In this document: piece after piece, positions 14,637-23,460 of the stretch
Layout: the number at the start of each line of letters is the position of its first letter
How positions within the stretch are numbered: the stretch's first letter is position 1
Assembly (NCBI RefSeq): GCF_001691565.1
Contig: NZ_MAYO01000003.1
Location: forward strand, 1,090,756-1,154,755
Length of the DNA stretch: 64,000 nucleotides
Origin: Microbacterium oleivorans
GTDB lineage: Bacteria > Actinomycetota > Actinomycetes > Actinomycetales > Microbacteriaceae
Direction: 5' to 3'
Program-made: the position numbers and the translations under genes
Notes under the pieces: model-generated
What the model was told of the DNA's origin: nothing
Databases searched by the model: none
The model's input: only the letters and a program-made list of their open reading frames with translations

Positions 14637-17600
14637 GTGACCGACGACGACACCCTGCCCCGCCGCGCCACCAGCCGGATCGACCTGCCTGCCGCGCCGG
14701 CCGACCAGCAGGCGATCCTCGACGCCGGCGGTGTGGCCTGCTGGGCGGACGACGTCGAGATCGACACGTACGAGCCCGGCACTCCCGACCCGTACCCGGC
14801 GTTCCTCGAACGGCGCGTCTATCAGGGCTCGAGCGGGAGGGTGTACCCGCTGCCGATGACCGAGACGATCTCGCACACCAAGCGCCCGCGCTTGTGGCGC
14901 GCGATCCACCTCGAGAACGCCTACGTCCGGTTGATGCTCCTGCCCGAGATCGGCGGCCGCATCCACATCGGCTACGACAAGGTCGCCGGCTACGACTTCT
15001 TCTACCGGAACAACGTCATCAAGCCCGCGCTCGTCGGGCTCGCCGGCCCCTGGATGTCGGGCGGTGTCGAGTTCAACTGGCCGCAGCACCACCGCCCCGC
15101 GACGTTCCTGCCGGTCGATTCGCGCATCGAGCGCGAGCGCGACGGCGGGGTCGTGGTCTGGCACAGCGATCTCGATCCGCTCCAGCGGATGCGTGGGCTC
15201 CACGGCATCCGACTCCGTCCGGGCTCGTCGCTCATCGAGCTCGACGCGCGCCTGCACAACCGCACCGACGTGCCGCAGACCTTCCTCTGGTGGGCGAACG
15301 TCGCCGCGCGCTCACACGAGCGGTACCAATCGTTCTTCCCCGACGACGTCCGGTTCGTCGCCGACCACGCCCGCCGCGCGATCACAGCCTTCCCGCGCGC
15401 CGACCGTCCGTACTACGGCGTCGATTACCCGGCCCTCGCCGCCGAGCGACCTGACGCCGACCGCATCGACGTCTACAGCAACATCCCGGTGCCGACCTCG
15501 TACATGATCACCGACACCGAGGACGGCTTCTTCGGCGGGTACGACCACACCGCGGACGCCGGGTTCGTCCACTGGGCCGACCCCGCAACCTCGCCCGGCA
15601 AGAAGCAGTGGACCTGGGGCGACGGACCCATTGGCCGCGCGTGGGACGACCAGCTGACCGACACCGACGGCCCGTACGTCGAGCTCATGGCGGGCGTCTA
15701 CACCGACAACCAGCCCGACTTCGCCTGGCTCGTCCCCGGCGAGACGAAGACGTTCCGGCAGTACTGGTACCCGATCCACGCGACCGGTCCGGTGCGGCAG
15801 GCGACGACGGATGCCGCGGTGTCGGTGTCCGGTTCACGCGTCTCCGCGATCGCCACCAGCGCGTTCGACGCCCGCATCGCGATCACGCTGACCGACGGCT
15901 TGACGATCGACGCGGCGACGCCGCTCGGACCGGACGCGCCCTGGGCCACCGAGGTGGCCGGCGAGGTCGACGGGGTGACCATCCACGCCGACGACCGCGA
16001 GCTCGTGGCGTGGCGCCGCCGCGACGACGATGCCGGCGAACCGTGGGTCGCCACGGCACCGCCGCAGCCGACCGAAATCGACGCGGCCGACGAGCTGTAC
16101 GCGACCGCGATGCACCTCATCCAGTACCGGCATCCGACCCGGTCGCCGCTGCCGTACCTCGACGAGCTGCTCCGCCGCGATCCGGGCGACATCCGCGCCC
16201 GCACCGCGCTCGGCGCGTGGCACCTGCACCGCGGCGCGTACGCCGCCGCGCGGGAGCACCTCGAGATCGCGGTGGCGCGCGAGACCCGTCGCAACCTGAA
16301 CCCGCGCGACGGCGAGGCGCACGCGCTGCTCGCGCTCGTCCTCGAGCGGCTCGGCGACGCCGCCGGCGCAGACCGCAGATGGGGTCGCGCCGGCTGGAAC
16401 GCGGTCTGGGCGGCGCCCGCGGCGCTCGGCCGCGCGCGCATCGCGCTTCGGGCCGGGCGGCCCGGCGACGCGCTGCGGCTCGCCGAGGCGGCGGCATCCA
16501 TTCCCGAGGCGGGACGGGTGCGGGTCTTCGCGCTCCGCGAGCTCGGCCGCGAGGAGGAAGCCCGCGAGACGCTCGACGCGCTCGTCGCGGCCGACCCGCT
16601 CGACCCCGTGACCATGCTGCTCGCGGGAGCGGGCACGCCGGCCGACCCGCGCACCGCGCTCGATGCGGGCGCGGAGTTCGCCCGAGTCGGTGCATGGCGC
16701 GAGGCGCTCGAGGTGACGGCAACGACGACGACGGGGCCTGCCGGGTTCGGCAACGTCGAACCTACGCGCCGCCTTCTGCGCGCAGCATGGGCGGATGCCC
16801 TCGGCGACGCCGGCACAGCGGCGACCGAGCGTGCGGCGACCGATGCGCTTGACCTCGATGGCGCGTTCCCCGCCGGCCTCGACCAGTACGACGCGTTGGT
16901 CACCGGTGCAGCACGGGGGTCGATCGCGGCGGCGAGCCTGCTGGGCTCGTGGCTCATCGATGCCGGGCGCGACGCCGATGCTCGCGATGCCCTCCAGCGC
17001 GCGGTCGACGGCGGCGCCGCCGACCCCGTCACCCTCCGGAACCTCGCACTCGCGACGGTGCGCGCGGGCGGGGATCCCGCCGACGCCGCCGACCTCTACG
17101 AGCGGGCGCTCCACGCCCGCGTCGATGGACGGCTCGTCCTCGAGCGCGACCTCGTCGCACAGCTGATGGGGACGGATGCCGCGACCCGACTGACCCTGAT
17201 CGAGCGGCACCGCGATGTCATCCCGGCGCGCGACGACCTGTCCGTCGTGCATGTCGGGCTGCTTCTCGACGCCGGGCGCATAGACGAGGCGTGGGCCATC
17301 GTGACGACGCGCACTTTCCGCGCGTTCGAGGGCGGCGAGGGTGTCGTCCTGGCCGCGTACGACCGGGCCGCGTGCGCGGTCGCGCGACGGCTCCTCGCCG
17401 TCGGCGACGCCGCCCCGGCGGTGGGTCTGCTCGAGGCGGGCGTCGTCGCGCCCGCGAACCTCGGCGAGGGGCGGCATCCGTCCGTCCCGCTCGCGGAACG
17501 ACTCGTCCTGCTCGGCGACGCGCGCCGTCTTGTCGGCGATGCGCCGGGAGCGGATGCCGCGTGGCAGGCCGCCCGCGCTGCGACGCCGCTCGCGGTCGCG

Positions 17601-17888
17601 CCGCGACCCGCGGACGCCGCGACGTACTGGATCGGAGTCGCGCACACCCGGCTCGGCGAGCGCGAGCTGGCGGCCGCCGCCTGGGACGCCCTCGACGCGC
17701 GGGCCGCCGAGATCGACGCGGCGCCCGACGCCGTGGACTACTTCGCGACCTCACTCCCGGAACTGCTCGTGTTCGATCTCGACACCCCCGCGCGTCGCCG
17801 CGCGCACGCCGAGGCGCTGCGCGCTCTCGCTGCGCAGGGTCGCGCGGATGCGGCATCCGCGACAACACCCGAGAGGATGGACGCATGA
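14637..17888 (+). CDS. DUF5107 domain protein with C-terminal tetratricopeptide repeats
   Basis: A 1083-residue protein with no signal peptide. The first 400 residues look like the DUF5107 beta-sandwich, related to aldose-1-epimerase folds (LPEIGGRIHIGYDK, SGGVEFNWPQHHRP, WWANVAARSHERYQSFFP). The rest is a long alpha-solenoid of TPR-like units rich in Ala, Leu and Arg (for example ALGAWHLHRGAYAAAREHLE). Such proteins are frequent in actinobacterial and Bacteroidota glycan loci, but a reaction has not been settled to my knowledge. It begins at a leaderless GTG divergent from araC and overlaps the cellulase-like gene by four bases, so the two are one operon. Confidence 0.8.
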   Translation: MTDDDTLPRRATSRIDLPAAPADQQAILDAGGVACWADDVEIDTYEPGTPDPYPAFLERRVYQGSSGRVYPLPMTETISHTKRPRLWRAIHLENAYVRLMLLPEIGGRIHIGYDKVAGYDFFYRNNVIKPALVGLAGPWMSGGVEFNWPQHHRPATFLPVDSRIERERDGGVVVWHSDLDPLQRMRGLHGIRLRPGSSLIELDARLHNRTDVPQTFLWWANVAARSHERYQSFFPDDVRFVADHARRAITAFPRADRPYYGVDYPALAAERPDADRIDVYSNIPVPTSYMITDTEDGFFGGYDHTADAGFVHWADPATSPGKKQWTWGDGPIGRAWDDQLTDTDGPYVELMAGVYTDNQPDFAWLVPGETKTFRQYWYPIHATGPVRQATTDAAVSVSGSRVSAIATSAFDARIAITLTDGLTIDAATPLGPDAPWATEVAGEVDGVTIHADDRELVAWRRRDDDAGEPWVATAPPQPTEIDAADELYATAMHLIQYRHPTRSPLPYLDELLRRDPGDIRARTALGAWHLHRGAYAAAREHLEIAVARETRRNLNPRDGEAHALLALVLERLGDAAGADRRWGRAGWNAVWAAPAALGRARIALRAGRPGDALRLAEAAASIPEAGRVRVFALRELGREEEARETLDALVAADPLDPVTMLLAGAGTPADPRTALDAGAEFARVGAWREALEVTATTTTGPAGFGNVEPTRRLLRAAWADALGDAGTAATERAATDALDLDGAFPAGLDQYDALVTGAARGSIAAASLLGSWLIDAGRDADARDALQRAVDGGAADPVTLRNLALATVRAGGDPADAADLYERALHARVDGRLVLERDLVAQLMGTDAATRLTLIERHRDVIPARDDLSVVHVGLLLDAGRIDEAWAIVTTRTFRAFEGGEGVVLAAYDRAACAVARRLLAVGDAAPAVGLLEAGVVAPANLGEGRHPSVPLAERLVLLGDARRLVGDAPGADAAWQAARAATPLAVAPRPADAATYWIGVAHTRLGERELAAAAWDALDARAAEIDAAPDAVDYFATSLPELLVFDLDTPARRRAHAEALRALAAQGRADAASATTPERMDA

Positions 17889-19189
17889 CCGAGCGCTACC
17901 TGGGTTCCGGCACCGTCGCCGCCGACAGGAGCGGCCTCACCGGTCCGGTTCCGGCGCACCTGCCGGAGCGCCTGGCCATCACGCTGTGGGACTTCTCCTG
18001 GTACACCCGCGCCGGCCACGGCGATGTCTACGCCGACCTGGATGCCGCGTGCGCCGACGCCGCCGCGCTCGGCTACAACGCGATCCGCATCTGCGCGGCG
18101 CCGATGCTGCTGTTCGGCGGGCTCGGGCTCGACGACCTCGCCCGGGACCTCGACGTCGAGGGGCTGGGCGCCGCGCCCGGCGGCGGGTACTACGGGCAAC
18201 GGACCCGCTGGTACGACACCCCCGGCGGCTACCGGATCGACCTGATCACCCACCTGGCCGAACTGTTCGCCGCCGCTCGGCGTCACGGGCTCGTGCTGAT
18301 CCTCGCGAGCTGGGAGTACCAGCAGTCGCCGTCGTTCGCGCGGTCGCCGCGGTGGTTCGAGGCGATCGACGCCGTCCCGCTCGCGGAGCGCTACCGGGCA
18401 CTGGCCGACGCCTGGGACCGGATGCTCGCCTGGATCGATGCGCAGGGATTCCGCGACCTGGTCGCGCTCGTCGAGCTGCACAACGAGGTCGACTTCTCGA
18501 TCCTGCCGGCACTGAAGGACGGCGGTGCCGACAAGGTCGCGCGCCTGCGATCGCGGCATCCAGACCTTCTGATCACCGCCAGCTACGGCAAGCCTCCGCA
18601 CCTCGCGATGCACCGGGTGCCGGATGGGCTCGGCGCCGCGCAGTTCCACGTGTACAGCTACGGGGTGCTCGACGCGCTCCAGCAGCGGATCGACATCCGG
18701 TCGGAGGGAAGCGAGGGGTTCCCGAATGCGGAACTGCGCGCGCTGCTCCTGCCGGACGCGCCGACGACCGCCGAGTACGGCCGGCCGGCCGAGTGGAAGC
18801 TGCGGGCGACCGTCGTGACCGACCAGATGATCTACGGCTACGACTGGGTCGACGTCGACGCCTGGGATGCGTGGCTGGGCAGGGAGTATCCGCGGTACGC
18901 CGAAGTGATGCGCCGCGAGATCGAGTCCCGCGTGATCGCGATCGCGGAGTGGGCGCGCTGGCAGGGCGTCCCAGCGCTCGTCGGCGAGGGATGGGTCGGC
19001 TACACGCCCCTGCACGGCACGTTCGAGGAGGGCGAGGTCGGTCGCGGCCTCGCCGAACACGGCATCCGCACCGCCCTCGACCACGGCGTGTGGGGCGTCC
19101 TCCCCTGCTCGAACGCAGCGCCGCACCACCCCATGTGGCAGCTGCGCGACTGGCAGCGCAAGGTCAACGCCGTCGTCCGCGGAAGCTAA
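17885..19189 (+). CDS. Cellulase-like glycoside hydrolase (GH5/GH-A clan type)
   Basis: A 434-residue TIM-barrel enzyme without a signal peptide. The N-terminal part LAITLWDFSWYTRAGHGD and the barrel motifs NAIRICAAPML and LVLILASWEYQ are followed by ELHNEVDF, where NE would be the acid/base pair of clan GH-A. GEGWVGYTPL near residue 370 carries the likely nucleophile Glu. The family is usually annotated as cellulase-like and sits beside DUF5107 proteins and rhamnosidase genes. The true substrate is not known from sequence. ATG overlaps the upstream TGA. A strong hairpin after the convergent gap probably ends transcription. Confidence 0.75.
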   Translation: MTERYLGSGTVAADRSGLTGPVPAHLPERLAITLWDFSWYTRAGHGDVYADLDAACADAAALGYNAIRICAAPMLLFGGLGLDDLARDLDVEGLGAAPGGGYYGQRTRWYDTPGGYRIDLITHLAELFAAARRHGLVLILASWEYQQSPSFARSPRWFEAIDAVPLAERYRALADAWDRMLAWIDAQGFRDLVALVELHNEVDFSILPALKDGGADKVARLRSRHPDLLITASYGKPPHLAMHRVPDGLGAAQFHVYSYGVLDALQQRIDIRSEGSEGFPNAELRALLLPDAPTTAEYGRPAEWKLRATVVTDQMIYGYDWVDVDAWDAWLGREYPRYAEVMRREIESRVIAIAEWARWQGVPALVGEGWVGYTPLHGTFEEGEVGRGLAEHGIRTALDHGVWGVLPCSNAAPHHPMWQLRDWQRKVNAVVRGS

Positions 19190-19209
19190 GCCCTTTCCAC
19201 CCCGTCGAC

Positions 19210-19279
19210 ATCATGTCCTCTCGCCGAAGCGGCACGATATGCGCGCGCACGTCGTGTGCGTTCAGTGAGAGGACATGAT
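19210..19279 (+). repeat. Palindromic intergenic repeat, copy 3
   Basis: The left arm ATCATGTCCTCTCGCCGA (19210-19227) pairs with 19262-19279 with two mismatches. The inner stem is GCACGA 19232-19237 with TCGTGTGC 19252-19259. It is flanked by GTCGAC before and CCGGA after, as in copy 2. It lies between the cellulase-like gene and the convergent PL11 gene. Confidence 0.85.
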
Positions 19280-19319
19280 CCGGACGGTGGGAGGCCGCGC
19301 ACCCGAGTGCGCCCGCTCG

Positions 19320-19366
19320 TGCCGAACGCGCCCACTGTTGGAGGGCAACAATGGGCGCGTTTGGCA
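19320..19366. terminator. Bidirectional hairpin between the cellulase-like and PL11 genes
   Basis: The 21-base arms 19320-19340 and 19346-19366 have two mismatched pairs (one G-T wobble) and a five-base loop. The stem core is ACGCGCCCA. No T-run follows, as is common for terminators in high-G+C actinobacteria. Its position between convergent gene ends fits a shared terminator. Confidence 0.75.
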
Positions 19367-19395
19367 TCAGGCGGCGCGCTCGGCGAAGGCCGGGC

Positions 19396-21705
19396 TCAGC
19401 GCCCGCGCTTCGATCCGAGCGGCACGTCCTCGAAGGACATGTCGGACGCCAGGTAGAAGTCCGTGTACGCGGGCTGGTTGTACGTCGTCTGCTGACGCGC
19501 GATCTCGGCCCGGTACTGCGGGTCGTGCATGAGCGTGTAGAGCTTGTGCTCGGTCGGCTCGGTCGAGACGTAGATGCGCAGGGCCGACGAATCCGCCGTG
19601 CGCACGAGCAGTTCCTCGCGCCAGTCCCCGAAGACATCTGCCACGAGGGACGGGTTGCCCTTCGTGCCGTTGTTGGTGAGGGTGCCTGATGCCGTGAGCA
19701 TCGTCCCGCGCGTCCAGTCGTCGATCGTCGGGGTCGCGGTCTGCGCCCCGTTCACGATCTGCGTGGTCAGGTCGCCGGCCCACCGGATCGACATGTTCGT
19801 GCCGGGATTGGTGGGCTGCAGGATGTCTCCCGCGGCGGAGAGAAGACCCGAGGCATCCGTCCCTGCGGGCATGCTCGACCAGGCCTCGATACCCGGGACG
19901 TCGGGGCGGACGTCGCCGACCATGCCGCGGCCGGTGTCGCGGCCGGAGTAGGCGCCGAAGAGCACCTCGCCCGTCGCGGCATCCCGCATCGCCGTCCCGT
20001 ACGGGGCGTACGCGCCGCCCTCGTGGACGGTAAAGATCTCCTTGCCGGGGCGGTTGGGGTCGAAATCGCCGACGTGCATCGCGTCACCGTGTCCGAGGCG
20101 CACGTTCTCGCCCGGAGTCGCACTGCCCTCGGGCATCGTGTCGAACGACGAGTAGAGCAGGCTGCCGTCGTCGTCGAGCGTCGCCGAGCCGTAAACGATC
20201 TCCTGCTTGCCGTCGCCGTCGACGTCCGCCGCGCTCAGACTGTGGAAGCCCTGCGTCGTCAGCGTGCCGTACTCGGGGTCGGTGCCGTCGCGGCCGTGCG
20301 GACCGTCGTTGAAAGGGTTCGTCATCGGGACGTGCCCGCTGTCGACGAACCAGCGCTTCGTCAGATGCTTGCCGTTCCAGTCGTACGTCGCGACCGTCGA
20401 ACGTGTGTAGTAGCCGCGGGCGAACACCGCGGACGGACGCTTCCCGTCGAGGTAGGCGACCCCCGAGAGGAAGCGGTCGACACGGTTGCCGGGCTCGATT
20501 CGCGACATGGCGTAGTCGCCCCACAGCAGGCCGTCGTCACCGCGGCCCGGCTCGTAGCGCACGGTCTCGAGCTCCTTGCCCGTCTTGCCCTCGAACACCG
20601 TCAGGTACTCGGGCCCGTCGACGATGAAGCCCTCGAAGTTCCGCAGCACGTTGCGGGCCGAACGCGACGGGGCGTAGACGTCGATGAAGTAGTCGACGAG
20701 TTCCTCGGCGTCGGCGCGGGAGAGCGGGTAGTCGTGCGTCGGTTCGGTGCCGAGCGCCTCTTCGAGGGTCGCGGGCCACTGACCCGAGACGACCTCGGGC
20801 CGCTCCGACCAGCCCTGGAAGACATCGGCCAGGTGCGACGCGTAGTCGTCGGCGCTCAGCCGATAGTCGTCGGAGTGCGAGTAGCCGGCCTTACGATCGG
20901 CCTTCGGCATCGTGACGTATTCGGACTTCTTCGCCTTGCCCTTCTTGTACTCCGTGCTCTTGGTTCCCGGAGCCGTCTTCATCATGATCTCGGCCTTGCC
21001 GTTCCCGTCGAAGTCGTAGACGAGGAACTGCGTGTAGTGAGCACCGGCGCGGATGTTGACGCCCAGGTCGATGCGATTGAGCAGCGTGCCGTCCAGCTTG
21101 TAGGTGTCGATGTAGACCGGTCCGGTGTAGCCGACCTGCGAGACATCCTTGGAGTTCGACGGGTCCCACTTGACGACGTACTCGTACGCGCCGTCGCCGT
21201 CCACGTCGCCGACCGACACGTCGTTCGCCGAGTAGGTGTAGGCCTCACCCGCCGGCGTGACACCGTCGGCGGGCTTCGTGAGCGGGATGTCGAGGAACGG
21301 CGACCCCTGCACCGTCACCTTCTCCGACGGCTTGCCCTCGCGCTTGCCCTGCAGCGGCGAGACCGTGTAGCGCGAGCGTTCGGTGCCGTCCGGGTCGACG
21401 TACGTCGTCGAGTCGGTGACCGTCGCGATGCGCTTGCCGTCGCGCTTCACGACGAAGTCGGTGCCGGTGAGGCCGGTCGCGGAGGCGCCGGTCGCTTCGC
21501 TCTTGAACAGGCGCCACGTGAGGTGGATGCCGCCGTCGCCCGGCAGGGCGACGAGGCCGCGGTCGAGCTTCTCGAGCTGCGGTGAGGCGGCCGGCTTCGG
21601 CTTGCCCGGGCCATGGCCGGGGTGCGCGACCGCGGCCTGCGCCGGGACGACGAGGGCCGCTGCGGCGAGCGCGGCGACGACGGACGTGCGGACGGGTCTT
21701 CTCAT
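19396..21705 (-). CDS. Secreted rhamnogalacturonan lyase, polysaccharide lyase family 11
   Basis: A 769-residue protein with a Sec signal peptide (RRPVRTS, hydrophobic stretch, AQAAVA with cleavage before HPGHG). It cleaves the rhamnose-galacturonate backbone of rhamnogalacturonan I by beta-elimination. The N-terminal fibronectin-like domain (40-125) leads into the eight-bladed propeller with Ca-binding repeats (DVDGDGAYEYVVKWDPSN, DFDGNGKAEIMM, ADVDGDGKQEIVYG, DFDPNRPGKEIF). ATG 21705 is preferred because AAGGG lies eight bases upstream; GTG 21714 is the alternative. It has a strong predicted promoter and a LacI-type operator. The gene is monocistronic and convergent with the cellulase-like operon. 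Confidence 0.93.
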   Translation of the reverse strand: MRRPVRTSVVAALAAAALVVPAQAAVAHPGHGPGKPKPAASPQLEKLDRGLVALPGDGGIHLTWRLFKSEATGASATGLTGTDFVVKRDGKRIATVTDSTTYVDPDGTERSRYTVSPLQGKREGKPSEKVTVQGSPFLDIPLTKPADGVTPAGEAYTYSANDVSVGDVDGDGAYEYVVKWDPSNSKDVSQVGYTGPVYIDTYKLDGTLLNRIDLGVNIRAGAHYTQFLVYDFDGNGKAEIMMKTAPGTKSTEYKKGKAKKSEYVTMPKADRKAGYSHSDDYRLSADDYASHLADVFQGWSERPEVVSGQWPATLEEALGTEPTHDYPLSRADAEELVDYFIDVYAPSRSARNVLRNFEGFIVDGPEYLTVFEGKTGKELETVRYEPGRGDDGLLWGDYAMSRIEPGNRVDRFLSGVAYLDGKRPSAVFARGYYTRSTVATYDWNGKHLTKRWFVDSGHVPMTNPFNDGPHGRDGTDPEYGTLTTQGFHSLSAADVDGDGKQEIVYGSATLDDDGSLLYSSFDTMPEGSATPGENVRLGHGDAMHVGDFDPNRPGKEIFTVHEGGAYAPYGTAMRDAATGEVLFGAYSGRDTGRGMVGDVRPDVPGIEAWSSMPAGTDASGLLSAAGDILQPTNPGTNMSIRWAGDLTTQIVNGAQTATPTIDDWTRGTMLTASGTLTNNGTKGNPSLVADVFGDWREELLVRTADSSALRIYVSTEPTEHKLYTLMHDPQYRAEIARQQTTYNQPAYTDFYLASDMSFEDVPLGSKRGR

Positions 21706-21729
21706 GCTGTTCACCCTTGAACTCGTGAT

Positions 21730-21743
21730 GGAATGCGTTTTCC
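21730..21743. promoter_or_regulatory. LacI-type operator in the PL11 leader
   Basis: The sequence GGAATGCGTTTTCC is an imperfect palindrome with GGAA/TTCC ends like the site at 4055. It lies just downstream of the predicted transcription start and 25 bases before the PL11 start codon, a repressing position. Confidence 0.5.
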
Positions 21744-21756
21744 CAGTCGTCCGCCG

Positions 21757-21785
21757 AGCCTAGGCGCGGTGTTGAATCGTGTCAA
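21757..21785 (-). promoter_or_regulatory. Sigma-A-type promoter of the PL11 gene
   Basis: Read on the minus strand, -35 TTGACA (21780-21785) and -10 TAGGCT (21757-21762) are 17 bases apart, an almost ideal spacing. Transcription should start near 21750, immediately before the operator. Confidence 0.8.
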
Positions 21786-21850
21786 TGGATGCCGGATTGT
21801 CGAACCGCGGGGGCGCGGGAGCCCCGGCATCTCGCACCCCTTTTGATCCA

Positions 21851-21921
21851 GATCATGTGCTCCCGTCGAGCGCACACGTTCTGTACGCGCATAGCGTGTG
21901 GTCTCGACGAGAGAACATGAT
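21851..21921 (-). repeat. Palindromic intergenic repeat, copy 4 (inverted)
   Basis: The arms 21852-21870 and 21903-21921 pair with two mismatches; the inner stem is CACAC 21873-21877 with GTGTG 21896-21900. The flanking bases (GTGGAC after the right arm) match the left flank of copies 2 and 3 on the other strand, so this copy is inverted. The stem pair that is C-G in the other copies is T-A here (CGTCGA with TCGACG), a compensating change. Confidence 0.85.
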
Positions 21922-21989
21922 GTGGACACCAGCGGCGGGTGGCAGGCCGCGCCGAGCACCCGGCTTCCGCGGACAGTCCGCGCCGCGCG

Positions 21990-22991
21990 TCAGCCCGCGG
22001 TGGACGCCCGGACGACGAGCTCGGGGCGGAAGCGGATGCGCTGCGGCGCGGCATCCGGATCCGACAGCGTCGCGAACAGCGCGTCGACGGCCGCGGCACC
22101 GATCTCGCGTGCGGGCTGGCGGATCGAGCTCAGGGGCACGACCGTCGACTGCGCGAAGTCGATGTCGTCGTAGCCGATGAGGGCGAGGTCCTCGGGCACG
22201 CGCAGCGAACCGAGGATGCCGGCACCCTGCAGCACCCCGACGGCCAGCAGGTCGTTCGCGCAGAACACGCCGTCCGGCCGCTCGGTCGCGTCGCGTCGGG
22301 CGAGCTCCTCGCCGACGAGGCGCCCCGCGAGCACCGTGAGCTCGTCGGTCGTCGCCACCTCGAGGGTCGCATCGGTCACCTCCGCGAGCGCGCGCCGCGC
22401 ACCCTCGAGGCGGTCCGCCACCTGGCGGACGGATGCCGGGCCTCCGGCGAACAGGATCCGGCGGCGCCCCTGCTGCAGCAGGTGCTGCACGGCCAGGTAT
22501 CCGCCTTCGACGTCGTCGACGGCCACCGAGGGCAGGTCGCCGTCGGCCTCGGCATCGACGAGCACGATCGGCACGCCCGCGGTCTCGAGGGCCTCAGCGC
22601 GCGCCTCGTCGAGGGCGAGCGGCGTGAGCAGCACGCCGTTGACCCGTTGCTCGCGGAACAGGTCGAGGTAGGCGTTCTCACGAGCCGCCTCCTGGCCGCT
22701 GCTGCCGAGCAAGACGGTCACCCCGTGCTCGGCGGCCCTCTCTTCGGCGCCGCGGGCGACCTCGGCGAAGAACGGGTTGGCCGAGTCGAGGACGACGAGC
22801 CCGACGGTCCGACTGCGTCCTGCCCGCAGTTGACGCGCGGCGTCGTTACGCACGAAACCGAGTTCGGCGATGGCCGCGTGCACGCGTTCCACCGTCGCCG
22901 GGGAGACTTTTTCGGGCCGGTTGAGGACGTTCGACACGGTCCCCACCGACACTCCCGCCGCGCGAGCGACGTCCTTCACACTGACTGCCAC
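21990..22991 (-). CDS. LacI-family transcriptional repressor, likely regulator of rhamnose and pectin genes
   Basis: A 333-residue repressor of normal length. The N-terminal helix-turn-helix VKDVARAAGVSVGTVSNVLN and hinge helix NDAARQLRAGRS are followed by the periplasmic-binding-protein-like ligand domain (TVGLVVLDSANPFFAEVARGAEE). GTG start at 22991. It is divergent from rhaM, and palindromes of its class lie in the shared region and at the PL11 and GH35 promoters, so it probably represses all three. Rhamnose or a rhamnose derivative as inducer is inferred from position. Confidence 0.88.
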   Translation of the reverse strand: MAVSVKDVARAAGVSVGTVSNVLNRPEKVSPATVERVHAAIAELGFVRNDAARQLRAGRSRTVGLVVLDSANPFFAEVARGAEERAAEHGVTVLLGSSGQEAARENAYLDLFREQRVNGVLLTPLALDEARAEALETAGVPIVLVDAEADGDLPSVAVDDVEGGYLAVQHLLQQGRRRILFAGGPASVRQVADRLEGARRALAEVTDATLEVATTDELTVLAGRLVGEELARRDATERPDGVFCANDLLAVGVLQGAGILGSLRVPEDLALIGYDDIDFAQSTVVPLSSIRQPAREIGAAAVDALFATLSDPDAAPQRIRFRPELVVRASTAG

Positions 22992-23001
22992 GTGACCTGC
23001 C

Positions 23002-23031
23002 TTGACGGATGCTTCGGACCCACGTTACTGT
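23002..23031 (+). promoter_or_regulatory. Predicted promoter of the rhamnose operon
   Basis: -35 TTGACG (23002-23007) and -10 TACTGT (23026-23031) are 18 bases apart. Transcription should start near 23038, inside the palindrome pair that follows. Confidence 0.65.
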
Positions 23032-23059
23032 TCAAGATCTTGAATCGTTTCATGAAACG
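23031..23059. promoter_or_regulatory. Two adjacent palindromic operators before rhaM
   Basis: TTCAAGATCTTGAA (23031-23044) and CGTTTCATGAAACG (23046-23059) are both exact palindromes. The second is followed by CTTCCC, recalling the GH35 operator half-site. They overlap the predicted transcription start and lie 40-70 bases from the divergent lacI start, so they may serve repression and autoregulation. Confidence 0.65.
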
Positions 23060-23097
23060 CTTCCCGATTCTCGACCTCGGCCTCACGAAGGAGTGAC

Positions 23098-23460
23098 ATG
23101 ACCCGCGTCGCCTTCCAGCTTCAGATCGACCCCGCCCTCATCGACGAGTACGTCGCGCGCCACACGCCCGTGTGGCCCGAGATGCTGACCGAGATCGAGG
23201 CGGCGGGTCGGCGCAACTACTCGCTGTTCCTCGGCGACGGCGGCCGGCTGTTCGGCTACTACGAGGTCGACGACGACACCGCGGCGCAGGCATACCTCGC
23301 CGCCTCGCCGATCGCCGCGCGATGGGAGGCCGAGATGGCCCACTTCTTCATCGGGCTCGACGGCCGCCCGGATCAGGCGGCAACGCCGCTGGCCGAAGTC
23401 TTCAACCTGCACGACCAGCTGGCGACAGCCGCCGCATCCTCAGAAAGCGACTCCTCATGA
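23098..23460 (+). CDS. rhaM: L-rhamnose mutarotase
   Basis: A 120-residue dimeric alpha/beta-barrel-type protein that interconverts the anomers of L-rhamnose so that the isomerase receives its preferred form. Characteristic segments are MTRVAFQLQIDPALIDEYVARH, HTPVWPEML, GRRNYSLFL and LFGYYEVD. ATG preceded by AAGGAG (23087-23092). It is first in the rhamnose operon under the palindrome pair, and its stop overlaps the rhaI start by four bases. Confidence 0.9.
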   Translation: MTRVAFQLQIDPALIDEYVARHTPVWPEMLTEIEAAGRRNYSLFLGDGGRLFGYYEVDDDTAAQAYLAASPIAARWEAEMAHFFIGLDGRPDQAATPLAEVFNLHDQLATAAASSESDSS

